Below, in pieces: positions 21,485 to 31,430 of a stretch of 64,000 bases of DNA. How positions within the stretch are numbered: the stretch's first letter is position 1; each line of letters begins with the position of its first letter. The notes under the pieces are model-generated. The model ran no database searches. It was not told the origin of the DNA and saw only the letters and a list, made by a program, of their open reading frames with translations. Origin of the DNA: Trichomonas vaginalis G3 (taxonomy: Eukaryota; Parabasalia; Trichomonadida; Trichomonadidae); assembly GCF_026262505.1 (NCBI RefSeq), contig NC_067205.1, positions 6,386,001 through 6,450,000 of the forward strand, written 5' to 3'. The translations under genes and the position numbers were made by a program.

Positions 21485-22504
21485 ATGGAAAGCGCGGAAA
21501 AGATTATTTCAGAGATATCACCATTATTATCAACAGACAATGTTGATATATGGATGATACCTAACTTCGACCAGCAGCTAGTTCATGATGTTTGCGTAGA
21601 AGCAACAAATATCCTCAAAAAAGGAACGGCATTAATCGAAATTCCTAATCCATGCTCAATAGTTGGCGATATACATGGCAACTTTTTAGATTTGATGAAG
21701 ATTTTTAGAGAATTTGGAACTCCAGAATTTTCAAAATATTTATTTTTAGGAGATTTTGTTGATAGAGGACTTTATTCAGTTCCAGTAATGGCAGTAATAT
21801 GTGCTTACTTTGTCAAATACAATTCAAACATGTATTTAATTCGAGGAAATCACGAATTTGCTCATATTAACAAGATGTACGGATTTCATAACGAAGTAAT
21901 GAAATTATACAAGAATGAAGACCTTTGGTCTGATTTTCAAGTGATGTTTGCATATTTGCCTTTTGCAGCCATTTTATGCAAGAAAGTCTTTTGTGTTCAC
22001 GGCGGACTATCGCCAATGCTACACGCTCCTGAAGATATCAATTTAATAGAGTTACCTGTGTTTGACTATGAACAACCTTCATTAATTTCAGATATTATCT
22101 GGTCAGATCCATCAGATAAATCAGGATTCACGCCAAATGATAGAGGATCAGGTAATAAATTTGGCCATGACACTATTACTAGCTTTTTATCAAATAATCA
22201 TCTTCAATTACTTGTTCGAGGTCACCAAGTTACTGCAGAAGGTGTGACACCTTTCGCATCAAATTTAGGAGTTACAGTTTTCTCATCGAGTGGATATTGC
22301 ACTATGATGCAGAATTGCTGTGGAATTATCACAATGATTAATAAAAAAGAGTTTGTTTTACATTCATTGACACCAAAAGGCGATAAAAAGATAAACATGA
22401 AGCTTGTTCCAAGACTTTTGGGACTCAGACGTGCTACAAATCCAAATGTTGCATCAAAATTTGTAAAAAAGGATGTCAAACTTTCCAGTACACCTCTTAA
22501 GTGA
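21485..22504 (+). CDS. PPP-family (PP1-like) serine/threonine phosphatase
   Basis: A 339-residue catalytic protein with the metal-binding signatures in order: GDIHG (61-65), GDFVDRG (89-95), RGNHE (120-124) and HGG (172-174), then WSDP and RGHQV. These supply the residues that hold the two metal ions of PP1/PP2A/PP2B enzymes. The usual FSAPNYC near the end is changed to FSSSGYC; it lies in the beta12-beta13 loop that contacts substrates and toxin inhibitors, so specificity may differ. The last 30 residues are basic and divergent. Length and order fit a lone catalytic subunit that would pair with regulatory proteins. The 3' end is followed within about 20 bases by the first copy of the repeated family. 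Confidence 0.9.
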   Translation: MESAEKIISEISPLLSTDNVDIWMIPNFDQQLVHDVCVEATNILKKGTALIEIPNPCSIVGDIHGNFLDLMKIFREFGTPEFSKYLFLGDFVDRGLYSVPVMAVICAYFVKYNSNMYLIRGNHEFAHINKMYGFHNEVMKLYKNEDLWSDFQVMFAYLPFAAILCKKVFCVHGGLSPMLHAPEDINLIELPVFDYEQPSLISDIIWSDPSDKSGFTPNDRGSGNKFGHDTITSFLSNNHLQLLVRGHQVTAEGVTPFASNLGVTVFSSSGYCTMMQNCCGIITMINKKEFVLHSLTPKGDKKINMKLVPRLLGLRRATNPNVASKFVKKDVKLSSTPLK

Positions 22505-22520
22505 CAATTAAAAATTTCAT

Positions 22521-22890
22521 TTGTTATTAAAAATTGGATCGAACCTCCTTATATAGATAAGAGTCAATACAGATATGTTAATGGATACACAACAAAATAT
22601 TTCGAAGATACGCATTGGCTCAAAATTTTTCATCAAGATTCGTTTGATAATCTCTTATTTAAGGGCATTGAAGATGCAAAATAACATAGATTTAGTATCC
22701 TTTCTCTTATTGACGACAGTTATAAAGTCAATAATTTATATGAGCTGCTCATTGAATATCCTCAAATACCTTTCTATATTCGATTCACGCAGACTACTAA
22801 TCCTAATATTAATACAGGAAGTGCCGGCTATAAATTTGTTTCAGGCCAAAATGAGTCATATTTTCAAGGACTTTCACGAGCTTAATTCCA
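22521..22890 (+). pseudogene. repeated unknown family, copy 1, broken
   Basis: Encodes the family's opening block (PPYIDKSQ, NGYTTKYF, HWLKIFHQ) and HRFSILSLIDDSYKVNNLY, but has lost about 15 bases before HRFS compared with copy 2, meets an in-frame stop there, and ends early after QGLSRA. It starts straight after the phosphatase gene, so that junction may be a duplication breakpoint. Confidence 0.7.
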
Positions 22891-22978
22891 CCTTCTTTTT
22901 CAATTTCAACGAACTCACTAACATGAGATTTTAAATATATAAGCAATAAAATGTAAAGTTCAGTATCTTGAAAAGTGA

Positions 22979-23644
22979 CATTTAAGAATACTCTATGAAA
23001 CTAATAATTGGACTGACCCTCCTTATATAGATAAGAGTCAATACGGATATGTTAATGGGTACACAACAAAATATTTCGAAAATATTCATTGGCTCAAAAT
23101 TTTTCACCAAGATTTATTTGATAATCACTTGTTTAAGGGCATTGAAGATGCAAATTATTGTATTTCTGAACATAGATTTAGTATCGTATCTGTTATTAAT
23201 GACAATTTTAAATTGAATAATTTATATGAGATGCTCATTGAATATCCTCAAATACCTTTCTATATTCGATTCACGCAGACTACTAATCCTAATATTAATA
23301 CAGGAAGTGCCGGCTATAAATTTATTTCAGGCCAAGATGGGTCATATTTTCAAGGACTTTCTCGATCTGCTGATGTGAGTGAAACATATTTAGATGGAAG
23401 TCCTGGGAGTAATAGTCCTGATTGGTGGTTTGCTATAGGAACATATAAACATTATGAAGAAGATTACATGCCAGGCCCACAAACTCCTAATGATTTGAAC
23501 CGAGTGAAATGGGTTGATCTTTGGATTTGTGTTGAAAATTCAGCTGTTTTGATCAAATTGGAACCTTTATTAAAATGTCGAACTGTTCGATGCCGACATT
23601 TCGATCTCATTATTAATTTATTATTTTGTTTTACTATCATGTAA
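22979..23644 (+). pseudogene. repeated unknown family, copy 2 (open frame without ATG)
   Basis: An open frame of about 221 residues that begins after a stop at 22976 and has no usable Met near its start. Shared landmarks are YTTKYFE, LIEYPQIPFYIRFTQTTNPN, GLSRSADVSETYLDGSPG, WWFAIGTYK and VKWVDLWI. It ends in a short hydrophobic tail (IINLLFCFTIM) after a CRTVRCR motif. I do not recognise the fold; the W-rich beta pattern could be a lectin- or discoidin-like domain, but nothing decisive is seen. All copies seem to start at about the same internal point, so they look like copies of a gene's 3' part. Confidence 0.55.
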
Positions 23645-23814
23645 ATACATGATGAATATTATAATTTAATACTGACGATTTTTCTAGATTATTTTCACCA
23701 TAATTTACACAGTATCAACCTCAAACACGATGTTTGTCATAAATATACATAAATATCAAATAGACCCGATTTCTCTATTAAATAAACATGTTTTTGTCTT
23801 TTTTTTTAGATAAA

Positions 23815-23940
23815 TTAACTTAAGCAAATGCTTTCAAGTTGAATCAGAATCTCGCATTGAAATATTTCTCTTGTTTATCACTTATTGATTTGAATTGACT
23901 GAATTTCTTAGAAATTATCACAACATTATTGAATTTTTTT
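23815..23940 (-). pseudogene. fragment of the 3' end of the coiled-coil gene
   Basis: The minus strand matches the last about 35 codons of the 955-codon gene at 37.5-40.3 kb, including its stop, with scattered differences. It lies about 14 kb from that gene and about 7.5 kb before the satellite that carries the same tail. Confidence 0.7.
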
Positions 23941-23949
23941 TTCATTAAT

Positions 23950-24046
23950 TTCATTTTCATTATGCGTCATCATGGTTAAATTTCAATGACACTTCATGTC
24001 AGTTGTCAAAAATTTGAAATAAAGTCAGATGGGCGTAAGTGCACCC
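23950..24046. mobile_element. one end of a TTAA MITE
   Basis: Reversed, this matches about 90 bases of the complete MITE at 30893-31013. Its terminus GGGTGCACTTACGCCC abuts TTAA at 24047-24050. The other end is not recognisable. Confidence 0.6.
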
Positions 24047-24164
24047 TTAACTTTCACTAACCTGAAAAGTGGCATTTTTCAACTCCTCATGAATTGGACC
24101 GAAGTCAATATCCGTCTCCAATGCTTCTCCATTTCATCATCTCCATGAAATAGTTTGTATTCTA

Positions 24165-24333
24165 CATTTACTCCTAATTGGTGGTTTGCTATAGGAGTAT
24201 ATAAATTTCAACCTCGTGTTGAAGATGCAGATGTTTTGATCAATTTCAAACCTTTATTAAAATTTCACACCATTCGATGCCGACATTTCGATCTCGTCAT
24301 TAATTTATTATTTTTTTTTACTTTCATGTAAAT
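24165..24333 (+). pseudogene. repeated unknown family, C-terminal fragment
   Basis: Encodes the NWWFAIG-like block followed directly by the end of the family (NFKPLLKFHTIRCRHFDL), with the segment between missing. Confidence 0.65.
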
Positions 24334-24692
24334 ACATGATTAATATCATTGTTTATTGCAGACAGATTATCTATATTTTTTTTACACAAAATCACCCTCA
24401 AACACAAAATTTGTCATAATTATATAAATGGGAAAATATTATAGGATATGCTGGGTGTACAGAATAAAGATTGAAAACCTGTCGTCAAGTTTCGGATGTA
24501 AGAAAATAATATTCGAATGATGAATCATTCAAAAAAGATTGATATTCTGTAATATCATAAATTTTTTTTAACTGTGCATCCTTTTGGAATCATAATTTTG
24601 ATATCAACCAATAGAGAGAAACGACCTTCTGAAATCGAATTTAATAGGATTACTGTTTTAATGTAGAGAGATAAGAAGTATTTATGCAATAA

Positions 24693-25414
24693 AGTGAAGT
24701 GAAAGCATTAAAATTTTACATTACTCTTATTTTGAAATCTGCCATAAAAGCAAATCTAATCTGAGTACAAAAAATTGGGATGAATATCCCAACATTAACA
24801 AAAGTCAGTTTAAGATTGTTAATGGATACACAATAAAATATTTCGATGATATTCATTGGCTCAGAATTTTTCACCAAGATTTGTTTGATAATCTCTTATT
24901 TAATAGTATCGAAGATGCTAAATATTATAATTCTGTCCACAGATTCAGTATTCTCTCTCTTATTGATGATAGTTATAAAGTTAATAATTTGTATGAGATG
25001 CTGATTGAATATCCTCAAATCCCCTTCTATACTCGATTCACACAAGTTACCAATCCTAATACTAATACCACTAATACCGGTTTCAAACACATTTCAGGTC
25101 AAAATGTTTCAAATTTTCAAGGACTTGCTCGATCAGCTGATGTTACTGAGACGTATTTAGATGGCACTCCTTTTGTTTACACGCCTGACTGGTGGTTTGC
25201 TATAGGAACATATAAACTTTATCAAACGCATTATATGCCTGGTCCATATAACTATAATGGATCATCAAATCGTGTTAAATGGGTTGATCTTTGGATTCGG
25301 ATTGAAAATATTTCATTATTGATCAACATGAAATCATTGATCAAATGCAACACAGTTCGATGCAAAGTAGTCGGCTTTAGCTATCATATATTATATTGTT
25401 TTATTCTTATCTAA
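24693..25414 (+). CDS. repeated unknown family, copy 4, longest open frame
   Basis: Open for 240 codons from 24693, again without a Met in the first 60, so expression is doubtful. It contains all family blocks: KNWDEYPNINKSQ, FHQDLFDNLLF, HRFSILSLIDDSYKVNNLYE, IPFYTRFTQ, GLARSADVTETYLDG, WWFAIGTYK, YMPGPYNYNG and VKWVDLWIRIEN. It ends in VRCKVVGFSYHILYCFILI, a short hydrophobic C-terminus that could be a membrane anchor or a buried strand. Function unknown. Confidence 0.45.
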
Positions 25415-25537
25415 AAATTTAATAAATCGCATTCCTTAAAATGGAAAATATTGAAATAAATTCAATATATGACATGGTTATTTACAATAATTCTTTAGGG
25501 CATGCAATTTTGAAAACTGTCGGCTTTTTTGGGGGTT

Positions 25538-25592
25538 GGCGTCACGATGTAAACTCCTCAATATTGAATGGTTTACATCGTGACGCCACTGT
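25538..25592. repeat. 17-bp-arm palindrome
   Basis: GGCGTCACGATGTAAAC and its exact complement flank about 16 bases. A third, partial copy of the left arm follows at about 25614-25645. Confidence 0.8.
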
Positions 25593-25817
25593 ATTTTAGA
25601 AATTTGAAAGGGCTTTGGCGTCACTATATGAAATAATGTAAACTATAGAATTTGTTTTGATTATCAATAGAAAATATAATTAATTATAAATTTAAATTGA
25701 ATAGCAGTATGAATAAAAATGTCAAGGAATTAAAAATAATGACTTTAGATAATATTTTTCAGGAGGAAAAGCGTGCATATTATTGGATTAGGTTGCTAAG
25801 GATTTTAATAAGAGATT

Positions 25818-25992
25818 GAAGCCTGCGAGGCACATATCTCGAATAAGCACTTCGCAGGCTTCAGTTTCTACCAGATATCTGGGTTCTTTGTCTGAATAGC
25901 TTAAGATTTGAACCAAGTTTACCAGATATCTAGTAGGCATTGCTCCTTACGAGGCATATTTTCTAACTATATGCTTCGTAAGGAACAGTTCC
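25818..25992. repeat. hairpin array B, three hairpins
   Basis: 25818-25862 (outer stem GAAGCCTGCGA), about 25870-25930 (degraded; shares CTTTGTCTGAATAG with array C type 7) and 25932-25992 (shares the type 8 pattern, TCCTTACGAGGCATAT). The order 10-7-8 matches the cyclic order of arrays A and C. Confidence 0.7.
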
Positions 25993-26114
25993 AGCTTCAG
26001 ATCATTTTCTCTCTTCGTATTTTCTTTCAGATAATAACTTTTGTTTACTCCATCAAAAGTCTCATCAAAACCTCAATTTTAAGTAATTTCATTTATTTAT
26101 GTCTATTATTTTAA

Positions 26115-26380
26115 ACATATTTAGATGGAAGTCCTGGGATTAGTGGTTCTTATTGGTGGTTTGCTATCGGAGCATATAAATTTCAAAATAATGGCCTTAT
26201 ACCAGTCCTGTATTTCTATGATAAATTTTTGGACGAAGTGAGTTGGGTTGATCTTTGGATTCGTGTTGAAGATGTGGCTGTTTTGATCAATTTGGAACCT
26301 TTATTAAAATGTCACACTGTTCGATGCCGGCATTTCGATATCATTATTAATTTATTATTTTGTTTCACTATCATGTAAAT
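26115..26380 (+). pseudogene. repeated unknown family, C-terminal copy
   Basis: Starts within TYLDGSPG and runs to the family's stop through WWFAIGAYK, VSWVDLWIRVED and LLKCHTVRCRHFD. The 5' two thirds are absent; it joins array B after about 120 bases. Confidence 0.7.
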
Positions 26381-26494
26381 ATTTTTTGTTTCCTCGATAA
26401 ATTATAATATGATATATCACAATCAAAGAATATTTTGTTTTAATATATATTAAATGAATCTCATCTCATATTTTACATTAAAGAGAGGAAGTAG

Positions 26495-28892
26495 TCATGT
26501 GATTTTATCCCAAGCATATGGGGATTCTAAATTTTTGTCCCTATCGTTATCCCAATTGAATTTTTTTTTGGAATTTAAAAATTTTTTTTTCTCCATGTAA
26601 ACTTAAATTTTAATTTTTACCACTAAAATGCAATATTTCAACAAATTAATGAGTAATAATATTTTAATTTATAATAAATATTATAAATCTCCTCAATTTA
26701 ATGTAATTATTGTATTAATTTTTGTTGAAAATATAAAATCTTCAAGTAAATGATGTGAATTTAATATTTTTAGAATGTTGTTTAATTGTACTATATTATG
26801 CATGTAAAATTTTGTTACAATACATTTTATATGGGATCCCCATTGCCCAATTGAGAGAAAATTGAGAGGTGGGATTGGGCTAGCCCAATTCAAAATATCC
26901 CAGGTGGAAATAAAAAAATTAACAATTCAACATAAAAAAGCATCTTAAATAATAATGATAAAAAGAAATTTTGTATGAATTTCAATCAAATTTGTTTTTA
27001 TTCAACTTAAGAAATCACTTCATTAATGAAAGAAGTCGGGTTCACAACATATCCCGATCTTGAAACGAAACAACATGTTTTTTTGATGCCCTAAACGGGG
27101 GGGTCGCCAGCAAAAAAAAAGATGTCAAAATTTATCCCAAAAATTTAAAAAAAACGAAGAAAGTGCATCCCAGGGATTATAAAATTTAAGTTTTCACATC
27201 TCTAAGAGGAAGGACTGAAATTGTTGTTTCTTTCTAACATATAAGGATGTAGGGATTTCCCCAATCCACTAGGGCTGCTTGCTGTTTGGGATTCCCACTA
27301 TCCCACATTGAAAATTTTCAATGAGTTTCAAGAAAAAAATAAAAAAAATGGGCGAAGCCGAAAAGAATTTAAAAAAGCTTATCTATAGAAGTATAATATT
27401 ATGTACAAATAGAGTAATTTTAGATAGAGATGCGAGTTTCCGAATTTTTTTAGCCCTGGGATGTCATAACCGCTGCGGTTTTGTAAAATTTGGGATAAAT
27501 TTTGACAATCCATTTTTTGTGGGATGTACGTTTATATCAATTTGCTCGGCGTTTGCCGAGCTATTGTACAATCCTACTCGAATTCATTACGCAGCCCTGG
27601 TCACTCAAAGGCCAGGGCATACAATTACAAAATAGTAGAGTGAGACTCTTCTAATTTCTTCCAATCACAAGGAAGATCTTAGAAGAGCCTCACTCTACTC
27701 GAACACATTACGCAGCCCTGGTCACTCAAAGGCCAGGGCATACAATTACAAAATAGTAGAGTGAGACTCTTCTAATTTCTTCCAATCACAAGGAAGATCT
27801 TAGAAGAGCCTCACTCTACTCGAACACATTACGCAGCCCTGGTCACTCAAAGGCCAGGGCATACAATTACAAAATAGTAGAGTGAGACTCTTCTAATTTC
27901 TTCCAATCACAAGGAAGATCTTAGAAGAGCCTCACTCTACTCGAACACATTACGCAGCTCCTGCTCAACAATGAGCAGGTCTTACCACTTTGAGAGGCTT
28001 TCGTTCGAGTTCTGATGCAGATCCCAACGCGAGCGAGAGTCTCTCAAGCAAGCTTCTAATTCGTAGCTAGAGTTTCACTCTTATGAACTGGCAGCCAATT
28101 TGAGAGACTTTCGCTCGAGATCTAATGAAAAATCAGAACTCGGCCAAAAATTGCCCAAACAGGCTTGTAATTCGTAGCTATAGTATTGATCGTATGGATG
28201 TGTTGCCAATATGAGAGACTTTCGCTCGATGTCTGATATTGCATCAGACATCGAGCGAAAGTCACTCAAAACAGCTTAGACATGTCTATTTTGACGGCAT
28301 TAAATGATTTCATAGGAAATGTCTCAGTTGTTAATTAAGTTCACGTGAGCTTTTATGAATGAAAATAAGTAAAAAAAAGAATTTTCTCAAAAAAAATTGT
28401 GTACGCATTGAAATTTTTATCTATAAATTTAGATATGTCATCAATAATATAATATAATTTTAAATTCGTGGAGTACACTTGGGATAATTGAATATGGGCT
28501 ACCCCATCCCAACCTCTCAAACTTCCTCTGAATTTGGACAAGGTATCCCAATCCCAAAGACCTATCTGAATAAAATGAAATAAGTATATTATATATATTA
28601 TTTATTTGCTAATAATGAGCATAAATCGCTAAAATTATGAAGAAATTAAAAATTAAAAATTAAAATTAGAAAAAAAATGTTGATTTAATGAGAGAATATT
28701 GTATAAAAATAGAATTATTAGCTAAAATACGTATTAATTTTATGATATTTCAATCACATTAACGAAAATCGCCCATTTTTAATTCAAATGGGCGGGAAAA
28801 AAATAAAATTCCAAAAAAAAATTGAATTGGGGAAACGATAGGGGACGGGATATGAGAAACCCCATATGTTTGGGAATTTTTCGCATCACTAA
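26495..28892. mobile_element. possible decayed element with inverted ends, containing hairpin array E
   Basis: Reading inward, the left end (TAGTCATGTGATTTTATCCC) and the right end (TAGTGATGCGAAAAATTCCC when reversed) keep recognisable similarity for about 75 bases, including ATATGGGG, CCCTATCGTT and AATTCAATTTTTTTTTGGAA type blocks. Several internal pieces repeat the same TGGGAT/ATCCCA theme (26.83, 27.25 and 28.49 kb), and another lies outside at 29.23 kb, suggesting nested copies. No transposase or clear target duplication. Confidence 0.4.
27544..28267. repeat. hairpin array E
   Basis: Starts with hairpin GCTCGGC/GCCGAGC (27544-27561). Three near-identical 121-base units follow from 27591, 27712 and 27833. 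Each holds a small hairpin (GCCCTGG/CCAGGGC) and a large one (first at 27634-27699, outer arm AGTAGAGTGAG). Then come units of roughly 110-120 bases with stems containing TTTCGCTCGA. The last of these is perfect: 28217-28237 pairs with 28243-28263 over 21 bases. Confidence 0.8.
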
Positions 28893-30190
28893 TTTTAGAT
28901 ATGATATCGCTTATATTAATAAAATGTGAATTTCAATAAATTTGAAATTTGAAATTTTGCCTAAAAAGGTTAAATTCTATACCTGCAGTATGAATGGGTT
29001 GTAATGGTAGTAAGAATGAGCTAGCTCAAAGCAACTGCTCAAAACTTTCCCGCCAAAAACGCAAAAGTGTCATTTCTATATGGAAGACCATAGCTGGAGT
29101 CACGCTCAACCATCCCCTTGCTGGTATGGTAATTTTCTTTTATTTTGTTTCCAAATAGTCACTCAATTAGATTAAAATATACTGGTATTGAAATATATTT
29201 ATAATATTCATCAACATTTCATTCGACGATTATTGGGGATTGGAATTGATCCCAGACCCACTCTCAATTCCATTCAAAATTTGAATATGGGCTGGGCTGG
29301 GATTATCCCAAATAATCGTTATCGTTGACCTTCAAATGACAATAATAGCCAAAGGATATAAATAGATATACTAAGTGTTAAAATGAATATATCTCTCCCA
29401 AGCAAAAAAAAACTTGGGCTAAAAATGTCACTTTTGGGCCGCCCAGGGCTAATTTTTTTTCGTTTTACATCCTTACTAACATACATATCTTTTGATCAAG
29501 GAATAGTCTAATAAAAAGAAATTCAGAATTTCTGACAACGATTATTTCTCCACTGTTTCTTTCCAAGCTCTCTGAATTTGAATTGTCCCAATTCTCACAT
29601 AGCAATCATTATCAAGATTTTATTGCTCCTGTGACATTTTTCAGCATTAATCCAACATCAGAACCGAATATAAGCTAAGAACTCAAGGTTGCACTTACGC
29701 CCGTATTACTTTAAAGCAGGCTGTCAGAAATTTTTAAAGTATATATCAAACAAATTATTATGAATTCATTACATAATGTCTTACGAACGTTTGTAAAAAA
29801 GTTAGGCATAATATATTTATGTTTCAGTATATATTTATATTCATATTACATGGAATAAAATATATTATTTCATAATACTGCTTTAAAATTGAATTTGAAG
29901 GCAATATCCTTCTCCAAAACTTCACCATTTCATCATTTCCATAGATAAATATAAATAGTTTGTCTTCTACACGTATTCAAAATTGAATACATTCTCATTG
30001 AGAGTTTTGACAATTTAAACTTTACAAATCTAGTGGTTTGAAAAGTTGAAATCTGACATTTTGATAAGAAACAGGGAGGTAATATTTGTAAATAACATGG
30101 TATAGTTTAACATTAAAATTTACAAATTTGGTAAAGCTTATATTCTGGAATTTGGAGATCTCAACCATAATTCTTGTAGGATTGAAAAGT
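28893..30190. other. gene-free stretch with element relics
   Basis: Contains a degraded inverted pair at about 29226-29310 (CGATTATTGGGGATTGG with ATTATCCCAAATAATCG) and a single MITE terminus at about 29692 (AAGGTTGCACTTACGCCC). No gene is seen. Confidence 0.5.
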
Positions 30191-30227
30191 GACATAAAAG
30201 TATTCCTTACTGCAGGTTAAAAGTTAG

Positions 30228-30863
30228 GATGATTACCCAAACATTAATAAAAGTCAGTTAAAGGTTGTTGATGGATATACAACAAAATATTTCGATGATA
30301 TTCATTGGCTCAAAATTTTTCACCAAGATTTGTTTGATAATCTCTTTTTTAATAATATTGAAGATGCGAAATATTGTATTTCCGATCATAGGTTCAGTAT
30401 TCTCTCTCTTATTGATGATAGTTATAAAGTTAATAATTTATATGAGATGCTGATTGAATATCCCCAAATTCCTTTCTATTCTCGATTCACGCAGACTACT
30501 AATCCTAATATTAATACTAATAATACCGGTTTCAACCACGTTTCAGGCCAAAATGCTTTCGATTTTCACGGACTTGCTCGATCAGCTGATGTTACTGAGA
30601 CATATTTAGATGGAAGTCCTTCTATTAGCATACATGACTTGTGGTTTGCTATAGGAACATATAAACCTTATCTTATGAATTATATACCAGGTCCATTTAG
30701 CTATAATAACACCATAAATCAAGTTAAATGGGTTGATCTTTGGATTCGAATTGAAAATATTTCATTATTGATTAACATGAAATCATTGATCAAATGTCAC
30801 ACAGTTCGATGCAAACCAGTTAGCTTTAGCTATCATTTATTATATTGTTTTATTCTTATCTAA
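30228..30863 (+). CDS. repeated unknown family, copy 6 (open frame without ATG)
   Basis: Open for 211 codons after a stop at 30225. It has the full set of family blocks (NKSQLKVVDGYTTKYF, HWLKIFHQDLFDNLFF, HRFSILSLIDDSYKVNNLYE, IPFYSRFTQTTNPN, GLARSADVTETYLDGSP, LWFAIGTYK, VKWVDLWIRIEN) and the hydrophobic end FSYHLLYCFILI. It is most like copy 4. There is no Met near its start and no initiator, so it may be silent. A TTAA MITE sits 30 bases beyond its stop. Confidence 0.45.
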   Translation, partial: DDYPNINKSQLKVVDGYTTKYFDDIHWLKIFHQDLFDNLFFNNIEDAKYCISDHRFSILSLIDDSYKVNNLYEMLIEYPQIPFYSRFTQTTNPNINTNNTGFNHVSGQNAFDFHGLARSADVTETYLDGSPSISIHDLWFAIGTYKPYLMNYIPGPFSYNNTINQVKWVDLWIRIENISLLINMKSLIKCHTVRCKPVSFSYHLLYCFILI

Positions 30864-30892
30864 AAATTTAATATAAGCATTGTCTTAATTAA

Positions 30893-31013
30893 GGCTGCAC
30901 TTTACGCCCATCTGACTTTAATTCAAATTTTTGACAACTGGCGTGAAGCGTCATTCAAAATTAACCTTAAACATCTGAATTGAAGCCCGTGTCATAGGGG
31001 TGTAAGTGCACCC
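30893..31013. mobile_element. complete 121-bp MITE flanked by TTAA
   Basis: Terminal inverted repeats GGCTGCACTTTACGCCC on the left and GGGTGCACTTACACCCC on the right (reversed), with TTAA at 30889-30892 and 31014-31017. Its ends resemble those of the 2.65-kb element at 15699 (GG, a few bases, then CTTAC). Confidence 0.7.
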
Positions 31014-31094
31014 TTAAGAGGGAATTTAATGATTCTTTATTTGATATACATTGGGTGAGAGTGCACCCTTATGGGCATGCAATTTTGAAGCATG

Positions 31095-31190
31095 TAATAC
31101 TGGTCATAACTTTATTTCCGGCCAAAAAAGCTGATGTAATAGATGGAAGTCCTAGTGGTGGCAATCATGCTTGGTTTTTAAATTGAAAAT
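31095..31190 (+). pseudogene. repeated unknown family, short remnant
   Basis: Traces of the family's NTGHNFISGQ and DGSPSGG blocks, joined with the segment between largely missing. Confidence 0.45.
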
Positions 31191-31430
31191 TATCTTGCAT
31201 AAATCGGCCTTCATACCAGAAATGACTCGATTACACACCAAAACACAGTGTTCAAAAAATATTAATCATTTTTTGAGAAGAGGATCGATCATTAATAAGA
31301 CAATATATATATTTGATAAGCCCAAAAATGTGTAACAACAATTTGTGAATATGGCAAAAAGGGCTCAATTCTCCTATTATATGAGTATGTTTTGGTCATA
31401 TATATAATAAATTTTGTATACAAGTTTGGT

